Shown here: positions 24,234 through 33,125 of the stretch, piece after piece
How the letters are laid out: each line of letters begins with the position of its first letter
Position numbering within the stretch: position 1 is the stretch's first letter
Source of the DNA: Spongiibacteraceae bacterium
Lineage (GTDB): Bacteria > Pseudomonadota > Gammaproteobacteria > Pseudomonadales > Dasaniaceae
NCBI GenBank assembly: GCA_030621845.1
Contig: JAUXHA010000009.1
Span: forward strand, 1 to 43,819
Reading direction: 5' to 3'
DNA: 43,819 bases
Translations under genes and position numbers: made by a program
The notes under the pieces: generated by a model
Database searches by the model: none
Seen by the model: only the letters and a program-made list of their open reading frames with translations
What the model was told of the DNA's origin: nothing

Positions 24234-25226
24234 ATGAGTAAGCGATACGATCAACCCATCCCCTTTGGCTGGTACGCGATTGAATACAGCAGTCAACTGA
24301 AGGCCGGTGAAGTAAAGCCGCTGCGTTACTTCGGCAAGGAGTTGGTACTGTACCGAAGTGATTCGGGGGAGGCCGCGGTGCTGGATGCTTACTGTCCACA
24401 TCTTGGCGCACACCTGGGCCACGGTGGGATAGTGAAGGGCGAGTCGATCAGCTGTCCTTTCCACGCCTGGGAATTTAATGGTGGGGGCTTCTGCACCGGT
24501 ATTCCCTACGCCAAACGCCTGCCACCGAAGGTCGATGGCAAGCAGGCATTGCGCAGCTATCCGGTGGTAGAAAAAAACCAGATGATTTGGGCCTGGTACC
24601 ACCCTCAGCAGGCGGCACCCAGCTTTGATGTGGAGGAGCTGCCAGAATTTTATTCGGATGACTGGAGTGCTATCGAAAGTTATGACTGGAGCATTAACTC
24701 TATTATTCAGGAAACCGGTGAAAACGCCGCTGACCTGGCACACTTTATTACTGTCCACAGTGTCGCGGCAATGCCAGACGCAGAGGTTACCCTGGAAGGT
24801 CATGTGCGCACGACGTTGATGGATAGCCAGGTGCAGGCGATGGATACAGAGGGTAATATTGATCGCAGTGGTGATACTACGGATAACGGTCGACTGGAAA
24901 GTTATAGCTACGGCCCGGGGCAAACCTACCAAAAGTTTACCCGCATGTTCGACATTGTGATGATGGGAACAATCACCCCTATTGATGATCAATCCATTCA
25001 TCTGCGATTTAATTTCAGCCTGCCTAAATCACAGAGCGAAGAGCATACGCTATACGCCAATGCTTTTCGTGATGAAATAGTACATCAGGTTGGCCAGGAT
25101 ATTCCAATCTGGGAGCATAAAGTTTATTTGGAGTCACCCACACTGTGTGATGGTGATGGACCTATTGCCAAGTACCGAAAATGGTTCCAGCAGTTTTATG
25201 CATTTGATAAAGCAAACGCGGCCTGA
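24234..25226 (+). CDS. Rieske non-heme iron oxygenase, possible ketosteroid 9-alpha-hydroxylase-like
   Basis: Terminal oxygenase component that inserts oxygen using electrons from an outside reductase. The Rieske [2Fe-2S] ligands are Cys54-x-His56 and Cys74-x-x-His77 with 17 residues between them, exactly the family spacing. The mononuclear iron site is probably Asp167, His170 and His175 in ENAADLAHFITVH plus a later Asp. This arrangement and the GWYAIEYSSQLKAGEVKPLRYF start resemble KshA and related sterol-ring oxygenases, though 330 residues is shorter than typical KshA (about 380). AGGAG precedes the ATG. No reductase gene (KshB-like) is in the window, so electrons must come from elsewhere. 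Ring hydroxylation or desaturation of a steroid is an inference. Confidence 0.9.
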   Translation: MSKRYDQPIPFGWYAIEYSSQLKAGEVKPLRYFGKELVLYRSDSGEAAVLDAYCPHLGAHLGHGGIVKGESISCPFHAWEFNGGGFCTGIPYAKRLPPKVDGKQALRSYPVVEKNQMIWAWYHPQQAAPSFDVEELPEFYSDDWSAIESYDWSINSIIQETGENAADLAHFITVHSVAAMPDAEVTLEGHVRTTLMDSQVQAMDTEGNIDRSGDTTDNGRLESYSYGPGQTYQKFTRMFDIVMMGTITPIDDQSIHLRFNFSLPKSQSEEHTLYANAFRDEIVHQVGQDIPIWEHKVYLESPTLCDGDGPIAKYRKWFQQFYAFDKANAA

Positions 25227-25274
25227 TTAGCAGGCTAAAATAGTAACGTTATCCACGCAACAAGAGAGGATGCT

Positions 25275-26045
25275 ATGTCTGATTTACCCCAAGGCAATCC
25301 GGGCGATGCCCTTAATTGGCCCATGCTTAAAATTAAATACCTGACTGATCCGGATAATATTGCCCGCTTGTTACCACCGGGGATTGAGCCTGCCAGCCGC
25401 CCGGAAGTTATTCTGACAACATATAATTTTCCGGTAAACGGCCATCCTGAATTTGGCCTGGTGACGGCGATATTGGGCAAGCGTGACGGTAAGGAAGGTG
25501 AATTTCCGCTGGGCTATGCCATTGATCGCGAGGCAGAAATTTTTATTAGCCAGGAAAAGTTTGGTCAGCCCAAATACCCGGCGGACATTACCTACTTTCG
25601 TATTATGGATTATGTTGAAGCCAGGGTGACTCACCAGAACTACACTTTCTTCGAGTTCCAGGGGCAGGTCACTGAGACGCTGGATCCTGGCCCTGAGTTT
25701 GAAGTACACGAGTGGTGGTTGAAGTACTCTCGCAAGGCATCTTATACCGAAACCGGTTTTGATTTTCCGCCGCACATTGTTGATGTCTACAGCAAGTATG
25801 GCACCGCCCTGAAACAAAAAGTTGAAGGTAAGTTGACCCTGCGTGATAGCCCCTGGGATCCCATCGCCGAAAACCTGCCGGTGCGCAGTGAGTTGGATGC
25901 CTACCTGTGGACGCCGGTGTTTCTGGATCGCCGGGTGACTCTGGGTGAAGCTCTCGATGCCGATGCCTTTGAGCCGCGCGCGAATACCATTGGTAATTCA
26001 CGTTGGCCGGGTGAGAACGGTGGGCCACTAAAGCCCCAGGCCTGA
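25275..26045 (+). CDS. Acetoacetate decarboxylase-superfamily protein
   Basis: A 256-residue protein of the ADC fold. The segment REAEIFISQEKFGQPKYPADI matches the active-site loop of acetoacetate decarboxylase, where a Lys-Lys pair provides the Schiff-base lysine and its neighbour that lowers the pKa. Here the first lysine (Lys100) is kept but the second is Tyr101. Relatives with altered pairs do aldolase/dehydratase-type chemistry rather than decarboxylation. It is the last gene of the SDR-TetR-Rieske operon (AGAGGA ribosome site) and its stop codon directly abuts that of the convergent P-ATPase gene. It may process a beta-keto acid or open a ring product of the oxygenase; the true reaction is unknown. 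Confidence 0.85.
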   Translation: MSDLPQGNPGDALNWPMLKIKYLTDPDNIARLLPPGIEPASRPEVILTTYNFPVNGHPEFGLVTAILGKRDGKEGEFPLGYAIDREAEIFISQEKFGQPKYPADITYFRIMDYVEARVTHQNYTFFEFQGQVTETLDPGPEFEVHEWWLKYSRKASYTETGFDFPPHIVDVYSKYGTALKQKVEGKLTLRDSPWDPIAENLPVRSELDAYLWTPVFLDRRVTLGEALDADAFEPRANTIGNSRWPGENGGPLKPQA

Positions 26046-28535
26046 TCACTGGCGCAGCTTTAGTTTCCGCAAGCGCAGGGAGTTACTAATCACCGATACC
26101 GAGCTGAAGCTCATTGCCACCGCGGCAATCATCGGTGAGAGTAAAATCCCAAAGGAAGGAAATAATACGCCCGCGGCAATCGGTACCCCCAGGGCATTAT
26201 AAATAAAGGCAAAAAACAGGTTTTGCTTGATGTTGGTCAGTACCGCATGGCTGAGTTGCATGGCTTTATCAATGCCGGCCAGATCACCATTGACCAGGGT
26301 GATCGCCGAGCTTTCCATCGCCACATCGGTGCCGGTGCCCATGGCAATACCGATGTCCGCCTGTGCCAATGCCGGGGAGTCATTAATGCCGTCACCGGTC
26401 ATTGCCACTATCTTACCCTCGGCCTGCAGTGCCTTAACCTTATTGAGCTTGTCTTCGGGCAGGCATTCGGCAATAAAGTGCGTCAGTGTTAATTCATTGG
26501 CTACCGCTGCGGCCGTGTTACGGTTGTCGCCGGTCATCATAATAACATCGATGCCCTTGTCGATAAGTCGGGCGATGGCTGTTTTGCTGCTGTCCTTGAT
26601 GGCATCGGCAATGACAATGAATCCCCGAATATTATTAGCTACTGCGATATAGGAAACGGTTTTTCCGAGCTGTTGTTGTTGCTGTACTTTTTCTTTCAGT
26701 TCCTGGTCAATCACCGTATTCAATTGCGCCATCAGTTTTTCATTGCCCATGGCGATCGCTTGACCAGCAATCTGGCCCTCAACCCCTTTACCGGCGATCG
26801 CTTTAAAATCGCTTACCTCCTCGCAGGCGATATTATGTTCTTTGGCATATTGCAGTATCGCTGCTGATAATGGATGTTCGCTGTGTTGACTGAGGGAGGC
26901 GATCAACATCAGCAAAGTGTTTTCCTCATCCTCTTGCAGGGAGTACAGCGTATTCACAGAAGGCTTGCCCTCGGTAATGGTGCCGGTTTTGTCGGTGATG
27001 AGTACATTGACCCGATGCAGGGTTTCCAGCGCTTCGGCATTTTTAATCAGGATGCCGGACTGGGCACCTTTGCCAACACCGACCATTACCGCCATCGGTG
27101 TGGCCAGACCCAATGCGCAGGGGCAGGAGATGATTAACACGGCAATGGCATTGACAAAACCGTAGACCAGCGCAGGCTGCGGGCCGAAGATGGCCCAGAC
27201 AATAAAGGTGATAAGCGATATCGCGATTACCGCGGGCACAAAATATTTAGCAATGCGGTCAGCCAGTTTTTGAATCGGTGCGCGGGAGCGACTGGCATCA
27301 TTGACCATTTGGATGATTTGCGACAATAGCGTATCGGCGCCAACCTTCTGCGCCGAGATGAGAAAAGACTGTGACCCATTAATCGTGCCAGCACTGACTA
27401 AATCACCGATGTTTTTACTTACCGGAATCGGTTCACCGCTAATCATCGATTCATCCACCCGGCTACTGCCATCAGTGACCTTGCCATCCACCGGGATTTT
27501 TTCACCGGGTTTTACCCGCAACAGGTTTCCGACCTCGACCTGATCAATGGAGATTACCCGGTCTTCACCGTTTTCAACCAGGGTGGTTTCCGAAGGGGCC
27601 AGGTTCAATAAGGCTTTGATGGCACCACTGGTTTGGCTGTGAGCCCGTGCTTCCAATAATTGCCCCAGTAGTACCAGGCTTAAAATCACCGCCGTGGCCT
27701 CAAAGTACAGATGCACGCCGCCACTGTCGGTTTTAAATTCATCCGGAAAAATGCCGGGAAACAACAAGCCGATAACACTAAAGGCAAAAGCCACCCCGGT
27801 ACCAATGCCCACCAGGGTGAACATATTCAGGTTCATGCTGATAATGGATTGCCAGGCGCGGACAAAAAACACCCGGCAGGCATAAAAGACCACTGGCAGG
27901 GTGAGGAGAAACTGCAGCCAGTTCCAGTAATCGGTGTTCATTAAACCCGGTAGCGGGTTGCCGGGAATCATTTCACCCATGGCGATAATAAACACCGGCA
28001 GTGAAAAGGCGGCAGCCACTTTCATTTTATGCACAAGGTCCTTGTAGAGCCGTTGCTCCGCACCTTCGTCAGCTGCTTTGGTCACCAGCGCCATGCCGCA
28101 AATCGGGCAAGCACCGGTTTTATCTTCGGTGATTTCCGGGTGCATGGGGCAGGTGTATTGCCGCTGAGCGAGCAGGCTGGGTTGCTCCAGCAGGTCCATG
28201 CCGCAGACCGGGCAGTCACCGGCCTGGCTATAGGTTTTTTCTTCCTCGCAGTGCATGGGGCAGTAATAAACGCCATTGCCATTGATAACAGGGGCGGTGG
28301 GCTGGTGCACGCTGTCCGCTTTGCCGGGCAGGTCTATTTGATAGCTGAGGTCGGCATCCTGCAGTGCCTGTTGCAGGGCTTCCAGCGCTATATGGACGGT
28401 CATTTCAATGCGGGTGCTGCCGTCGGCCAGTTCTACCTTGACCCCGGTCACACCATCAATAGCCCTGAGCGCTGCTTCAACCTTGCCCTGGCAACTAGCG
28501 CAATGCATTCCGGTGACTTGATACCTATGTTCCAT
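26046..28535 (-). CDS. copA: Copper-exporting P1B-type ATPase
   Basis: Inner-membrane pump of 829 residues that removes Cu(I) from the cytosol. Order of parts: a heavy-metal-associated domain with GMHCASC (Cys12/Cys15), two short Cys-rich metal-binding modules (CPMHCEEEK...CPVCGMDL at about 92-115 and CPMHPEITE...CPICGMAL at about 129-150), the membrane CPC motif (471-473, [11 protein letters not shown]), the phosphorylation site DKTGT (515-519), the actuator loop SGEP (366-369) and the hinge [21 protein letters not shown]. The CPC motif and C-terminal helices indicate Cu(I)/Ag(I). No CueR-type operator or chaperone gene is seen beside it. The start at 28535 follows AGGGTTTTAGC. The stop abuts the decarboxylase-like gene with no spacer. 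Confidence 0.95.
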   Translation of the reverse strand: MEHRYQVTGMHCASCQGKVEAALRAIDGVTGVKVELADGSTRIEMTVHIALEALQQALQDADLSYQIDLPGKADSVHQPTAPVINGNGVYYCPMHCEEEKTYSQAGDCPVCGMDLLEQPSLLAQRQYTCPMHPEITEDKTGACPICGMALVTKAADEGAEQRLYKDLVHKMKVAAAFSLPVFIIAMGEMIPGNPLPGLMNTDYWNWLQFLLTLPVVFYACRVFFVRAWQSIISMNLNMFTLVGIGTGVAFAFSVIGLLFPGIFPDEFKTDSGGVHLYFEATAVILSLVLLGQLLEARAHSQTSGAIKALLNLAPSETTLVENGEDRVISIDQVEVGNLLRVKPGEKIPVDGKVTDGSSRVDESMISGEPIPVSKNIGDLVSAGTINGSQSFLISAQKVGADTLLSQIIQMVNDASRSRAPIQKLADRIAKYFVPAVIAISLITFIVWAIFGPQPALVYGFVNAIAVLIISCPCALGLATPMAVMVGVGKGAQSGILIKNAEALETLHRVNVLITDKTGTITEGKPSVNTLYSLQEDEENTLLMLIASLSQHSEHPLSAAILQYAKEHNIACEEVSDFKAIAGKGVEGQIAGQAIAMGNEKLMAQLNTVIDQELKEKVQQQQQLGKTVSYIAVANNIRGFIVIADAIKDSSKTAIARLIDKGIDVIMMTGDNRNTAAAVANELTLTHFIAECLPEDKLNKVKALQAEGKIVAMTGDGINDSPALAQADIGIAMGTGTDVAMESSAITLVNGDLAGIDKAMQLSHAVLTNIKQNLFFAFIYNALGVPIAAGVLFPSFGILLSPMIAAVAMSFSSVSVISNSLRLRKLKLRQ

Positions 28536-28833
28536 GCTAAAACCCTGGTGAACTTATTCAGTAGGTAGCTAAGGAATATATAGTAGAAATATCAAACAAT
28601 ATATAGCAAGCCAGCTGCCTGGGAGGGGGAAGTTAATAGTTACTTAGGGTCTCGCAGCCCTTGCTGTGGCCGCCGCGCTATCACTGCAATTGCCGGTAAA
28701 GTTTGACCCATCTCAAATCATAAATAATTACTCTTATTGAGAGTAGTAGAGTGGCTATGGCTATGAGAGGATAGCAATCGTAAGATTTCATCGGCGCGAA
28801 GCTGATTACTCACGTTAAACTGCGAGAACCCCT

Positions 28834-31101
28834 ATGATAGCTGGTGTTTTAGGTAACAAGCTTAAGCTGACATCTCTTGATTATTTTAACCTGTTCGGTG
28901 AAAAAGAGCCGTCTTCTTCGTCATCTGTGCTGATCCAGGAAGATGCCGGTTTTCACCTCGGTATATCACCCGATTTAGAGCAAACCGGCGATCACGTCGC
29001 CAGTGAGTTAAAAAAGCACTATGACGACTGGCAGGAAAGTGGTTGGGAGAAGGCCGATAGCGCCTATAAATACAAGTACTTCACCATTGCGGTGGGTGGT
29101 GGGAATACCGTCAAGGCTGTTTATCGATCCCTGCTGGATAACTACCTGTTTGATGTTGAATGGCTGCAACAGGTGCGGTTTTTCTTGCTGGAGGAATCCA
29201 CCGGTGAGAATAAGTGGGAGAGTGCAGAAAAGTCCCTGATGGTTAACTTTATCAAACCGCTCTGTGCCAGTTATATACGCAGGGACGGCTTGGCTCAACT
29301 GCTGGAAAAATTGGAACTGCCTGAAAGCGCAGGTGAAAAAGAAATCATTGCCTATATGAGAGAGGCGATGGTCCATGGCTATGATCTTGCGGCAGTAAAA
29401 AAATCCCTTCGCAGTGGCGAGATGATCGCTGCGCAAAAGTTGATTAAAAAAGAAGCTGCTCGTTACCAGGAAATGTTGACGGAGAAATTGGGCGATACAC
29501 TTTCTTTTCACCAGATTATTACCGGTATTGGTAAAGACGGCGGCATCGGTGCCTTCAGTGCTTATAATGGTGGGCTTAAAGTAAAGAGCCCGGGAATAGC
29601 TACCCTCAAACAAAACAATGGCGCAATAAGAATTGCACTAAATCGTGGTGTTTTGACCAGCGCAGACCAGATTTACCTGATTATTGCCGGTAGTTTAAAG
29701 CTCCGTGCGCTGGGGCGTTTTGAAATGGAAGATCCGGCTAACTTTGAACGCTCTGTACTCGAAACCCCGATTCGAATGCTCCGTGAAAGCCATAAGCTCG
29801 CAGAGAAGGTCACCATCTTTGCCGATGATCGCGCACTTCATTTTGATGAGGACAGCTACAGCTATCGAGTCGCAGGAGAATCCTTCATTACCAAGGCTGA
29901 AACCCGCGAGGGGCTTGAAGAAGACGGCATACATATCCTGCTATTACATGGTTTTATGGGGCTGTATACTTATATGAATTTGCTGGTCAGGCTGCCCAGT
30001 GCCTGGACGGTATCGGCGTTGCACCGCGGCAGCGCGGCAAAAAAAATGGTCGCTGCGGATATTTTTCCGCATTATGCCGCCAAGCTACGCCATGCGATTA
30101 TAAAAAACTGGAAATATGGTTCGCCCAGCCCGGTAGGTTTTCACTCCATTGCCGGAGCAATATCCGATCATCTATTGATTGCTGTGGTAGGAGAGAAAGG
30201 ACCTATTCCTCCCTTTGACAGCTTGAGTAAACAAGACCAGCAATTGATAAATGCTTTGCGCTGTGGCGGTATGATCCAGCTGGCAACCTGGGCTCCCAGT
30301 GATATTGTTCATATAGAAGCCAATGTAAAAAACCTTGGCCGGTATCGCGTGGATAAGGAGTTTCTTGATTTTGGTGGTCCTGAAACGATTTACAGTCTGG
30401 ATCAATCAAAGCGGCTGGTGCTTGAAGATTTTGATGAGAGTCATATTAAGAGCAGTACGCGTTTCCTGGGGTTGGCGTTAAAAATTCCCGGGGCCGAAGG
30501 TGTGGTCAACCTGGCTAATATCCTTGTTCGTTATTTGATGAATAATATCGATGTACACGGTCGCCGTCGCACAGAAGACATGCCCTATGCGCTGAGGTTA
30601 GTGGGCGGGCGAATGCTTAAAAAGGTATCGTTCTACGGACTGTTTAAAGAAGTTATTGCTGCCCTGCATGATCCGAAAGAGTACCAGTTGAAGCATATAA
30701 GGGCACTGGAAGCGATTATTGAATATGACATTCCCTATATTGCTATCATCCATGAAGATGACTTTCTGGTGTCGGCGAATCGACATCGCGAGGAGCACAA
30801 TTATTTATTGCAACGTCGGCTGGAAAAGGAGTCGGTGGCCAGCGAGGAAGAGCTTGAGATCCCGGTGCGTTTTGTGCTGGCAACAAGGGAGTTCCCGGAT
30901 GAGCCGCCCGAGTTGTTAAACCCGCACCTGATGTTGATGTCTTCGCAGCGGGGAGGGGAAAAACTATCGCGTCAGGTGACTTCGGCTATAACGCGTTTTG
31001 TGAATGAAAACATTCACCGGGCAACAAAAAGAAAACAAACCAGGCCCCTGCCAAGCGTTAATAAATGGATAAAGACTAGAGGAAATTCAAAAGCCCCCTG
31101 A
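28834..31101 (+). CDS. Fusion: 6-phosphogluconolactonase/NagB-like domain plus alpha/beta hydrolase
   Basis: A 755-residue cytosolic protein with two domains not normally joined. Residues ~55-330 have the 6PGL/NagB fold signs: AVGGGNTVKAVYRSLL (sugar-phosphate loop, 86-101), VRFFLLEES in the place of the FFWVDER strand, GIGKDGGIGAF (231-241) in the place of GIGEDGHTA, and RIALNRGVLTSADQIYLIIAGSLKLRAL (266-293), close to the 6PGL ending. The catalytic His is Gly here. Residues ~365-725 look like an alpha/beta hydrolase: LLLHGFMG oxyanion loop (370-376), nucleophile elbow GFHSIAG (Ser438) and HEDDFLVS (Asp642/643), but no clear catalytic His near SSQRGGEK. The 298-bp upstream gap holds only promoter-like sequence and a dyad TACTCT-N5-AGAGTA (28729-28745). 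Function unknown; it may bind rather than hydrolyse. Confidence 0.85.
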   Translation: MIAGVLGNKLKLTSLDYFNLFGEKEPSSSSSVLIQEDAGFHLGISPDLEQTGDHVASELKKHYDDWQESGWEKADSAYKYKYFTIAVGGGNTVKAVYRSLLDNYLFDVEWLQQVRFFLLEESTGENKWESAEKSLMVNFIKPLCASYIRRDGLAQLLEKLELPESAGEKEIIAYMREAMVHGYDLAAVKKSLRSGEMIAAQKLIKKEAARYQEMLTEKLGDTLSFHQIITGIGKDGGIGAFSAYNGGLKVKSPGIATLKQNNGAIRIALNRGVLTSADQIYLIIAGSLKLRALGRFEMEDPANFERSVLETPIRMLRESHKLAEKVTIFADDRALHFDEDSYSYRVAGESFITKAETREGLEEDGIHILLLHGFMGLYTYMNLLVRLPSAWTVSALHRGSAAKKMVAADIFPHYAAKLRHAIIKNWKYGSPSPVGFHSIAGAISDHLLIAVVGEKGPIPPFDSLSKQDQQLINALRCGGMIQLATWAPSDIVHIEANVKNLGRYRVDKEFLDFGGPETIYSLDQSKRLVLEDFDESHIKSSTRFLGLALKIPGAEGVVNLANILVRYLMNNIDVHGRRRTEDMPYALRLVGGRMLKKVSFYGLFKEVIAALHDPKEYQLKHIRALEAIIEYDIPYIAIIHEDDFLVSANRHREEHNYLLQRRLEKESVASEEELEIPVRFVLATREFPDEPPELLNPHLMLMSSQRGGEKLSRQVTSAITRFVNENIHRATKRKQTRPLPSVNKWIKTRGNSKAP

Positions 31102-31164
31102 ATTGAATCAGGCTTTCGCCGCCAATGCGCATGATGTTATCCTCTGTGTTTTGGAACTTATACG

Positions 31165-31953
31165 ATGAATTACAGCCCAACTGACAAATTGAAAGTTGAA
31201 ATCATTGATCATGCGGCATTGCTTACTATTGACAATCCAGCGGCTAATACCTGGGATGATGAAAGCCTGCGCGGGTTAAAAACCCTGGTTGAAAACCTTA
31301 ATCGCGACCGCAATATATACAGCCTGGTAATCACCGGCGAAGGTGAAAAGTTTTTTTCTGCCGGCGCAGACCTTAAACTGTTTGCCGATGGCGATAAGCA
31401 AGTTGCCGCCGATATGGCCGGTTATTTTGGTGAGGCCTTTGATACTCTGTCGAATTTTCGGGGTGTCGCTATCGCCGCGATTAATGGCTTTGCCATGGGT
31501 GGGGGGCTGGAAGTAGCACTTGCCTGTGATATCCGTATCGCTGAACAACAGGCACAAATGGCCTTGCCTGAGGCAAAGGTTGGCTTGTTACCCTGCGCCG
31601 GTGGCACCCAGCGTTTAGCCTGGCTGGTGGGGGAGGGCTGGGCAAAAAAAATGATTCTCTGTGGCGAACGTATTAATGCCGATACGGCCAAAACGATTGG
31701 TCTGGTGGAGGAGGTGGTTGAGCCCGGTGGTGCGAAAGCGCGTGCGCTGGAGTTGGCGGCGCAAGTCAGTCAGCAAAGCCCGCTGTCGGTAGCTTATTGT
31801 AAGGAGCTTATTCATTCGGCGCGAGACTCGGCAATGATGCCGGCCTTGCCACTTGAACGTCAGCGTTTTGTTGAACTGTTCGATAGTGGGGATCAAAAGG
31901 AGGGCGTCAATGCCTTTCTTGAAAAACGCAAACCTGAATGGAAAAACGCCTGA
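31165..31953 (+). CDS. Enoyl-CoA hydratase
   Basis: Crotonase-family hydratase of 262 residues that adds water to a 2-enoyl-CoA. Both catalytic glutamates of the classical enzyme are present, in GGGLEVALACDIRI and LPEAKVGLLPCAGGTQRL, with oxyanion-hole segments GEKFFSAGADLKLF and AINGFAMGGG. It is a conventional active-looking hydratase, unlike the variant at 15448. It overlaps the next gene by one base (TGATG), so the two are translationally coupled. With a 3-hydroxyisobutyryl-CoA hydrolase-type partner it could be the methacrylyl-CoA hydratase of valine degradation. The ribosome site (TTGGA) is weak. It follows the fusion protein gene by 63 bp. Confidence 0.92.
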   Translation: MNYSPTDKLKVEIIDHAALLTIDNPAANTWDDESLRGLKTLVENLNRDRNIYSLVITGEGEKFFSAGADLKLFADGDKQVAADMAGYFGEAFDTLSNFRGVAIAAINGFAMGGGLEVALACDIRIAEQQAQMALPEAKVGLLPCAGGTQRLAWLVGEGWAKKMILCGERINADTAKTIGLVEEVVEPGGAKARALELAAQVSQQSPLSVAYCKELIHSARDSAMMPALPLERQRFVELFDSGDQKEGVNAFLEKRKPEWKNA

Positions 31954-33080
31954 TGAGTGATGCGGGCATCACGGCGTCCGTTATATTTCAAACACGCGAA
32001 TGTGATAATGCTAAAGTTATTGCTGTAGCGACCTTGAATGCAGAAGAAACACTTAATTCGCTCAGCTTGGACATGGTGGATTTACTCTATGCCAAACTGC
32101 TGCAATGGCAGCAGGACGATAGCATTGCCTGTGTGCTGTTGCAGGGCGCCGGGGAAAAAGCTTTTTGTGCTGGCGGCGATGTACAAAAGCTGCATCAGTC
32201 AGCGCTGATGACACCGGGTGGCCCCTGTGATTATGCCGAGCGTTTTTTCGAGCGTGAATATCGTCTTGATTACCTGATTCACCAATATGAAAAACCGATA
32301 CTCTGTTGGGGTCACGGCATCGTCATGGGTGGCGGGCTGGGTTTATTGGCCGGTTGCAGTCATCGTGTAGTCACAGAAAAAACCCGGATGGCGATGCCGG
32401 AAATCACTATTGCACTTTATCCGGATGTGGGGGGCAGCTGGTTTTTGAACCGGGCGCCAGGTCGCACGGGTCTGTATGTTGCGCTAACTGCAGGTGCCAT
32501 GAATGCTACCGATTGCCTGTTTATGGCTTATGCCGACGTCTTTATCGAACAAGGTAAAAAAGACGCCATTCTGCAATCGCTTACTCGGCAAGCCTGGCAG
32601 GATGACGGGAAAAGCAATGCCGCCTTACTCGATAAAATGTTAAAAACTTATGCCGATAAAAGTACAGTGAGTAGACCCGCGGCGAATATTGAGCCGCATT
32701 TTTCAGTGATTCAGCAGCTCTGCGCTTATGATAATCTTGCCGATATTACGGAGGCTATTATTAGTAATGAAAGTGACGACCACTGGTTAAACAAAGGTGC
32801 TGCGGCACTGCGGCATGGTTCAGCACTCAGTGCCTGTAATATCTACCAGGCGCTGCAGCAGACAGAGAATATGAGCCTCGCCGAGGTCTTTCAGTTTGAA
32901 TTAATGCTGTCGACCAATGTCGTTCGTCATCCGGAATTTGCAGAAGGCGTGCGCGCTTTGTTAATCGATAAGGATAAACAACCTCGATGGTTGTTTGATC
33001 GAGTCAGCGATGTGCCCACCGCTTTGCTGGAGTCAATGATCACACCACCTTGGCCAAACAACCCTTTGGCTGATTTGTAA
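31953..33080 (+). CDS. 3-hydroxyisobutyryl-CoA hydrolase-type protein (ECH_2 crotonase)
   Basis: Crotonase-fold thioesterase of 375 residues, the length and architecture of HIBCH: crotonase core plus a ~160-residue C-terminal helical domain. Motifs are GEKAFCAGGDVQKL, GHGIVMGGGLGLLAGCSHRVVTEKTRMAMPE and ALYPDVGGSWFL; Glu150 and Asp158 match the catalytic Glu/Asp pair of the family. The expected reaction is 3-hydroxyisobutyryl-CoA to 3-hydroxyisobutyrate plus CoA, following methacrylyl-CoA hydration by the upstream enzyme. I chose ATG 31953, overlapping the previous stop codon; an ATG at 31938 would add five residues. The acetate kinase-PduL fusion gene follows after 45 bp, probably in the same operon. 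Confidence 0.9.
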   Translation: MSDAGITASVIFQTRECDNAKVIAVATLNAEETLNSLSLDMVDLLYAKLLQWQQDDSIACVLLQGAGEKAFCAGGDVQKLHQSALMTPGGPCDYAERFFEREYRLDYLIHQYEKPILCWGHGIVMGGGLGLLAGCSHRVVTEKTRMAMPEITIALYPDVGGSWFLNRAPGRTGLYVALTAGAMNATDCLFMAYADVFIEQGKKDAILQSLTRQAWQDDGKSNAALLDKMLKTYADKSTVSRPAANIEPHFSVIQQLCAYDNLADITEAIISNESDDHWLNKGAAALRHGSALSACNIYQALQQTENMSLAEVFQFELMLSTNVVRHPEFAEGVRALLIDKDKQPRWLFDRVSDVPTALLESMITPPWPNNPLADL

Positions 33081-33125
33081 TGTTAATTCCTAACACCCAA
33101 AGTTAGCTGTAGATAAAGGAACACC

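Noticed and set aside
24180-25001. Minus-strand open frame of 273 codons across the Rieske gene
   Set aside because: It is an antisense shadow; the Rieske ligands and the ribosome site clearly identify the plus-strand gene.
28029-28568. Plus-strand open frame of 179 codons opposite the copper ATPase N-terminus
   Set aside because: The opposite strand encodes intact metal-binding motifs, and this frame has no protein-like features.
28536-28833. CueR-type operator for the copper ATPase
   Set aside because: I looked for an ACCTTCC-type dyad with a long spacer in the upstream region and did not find one.
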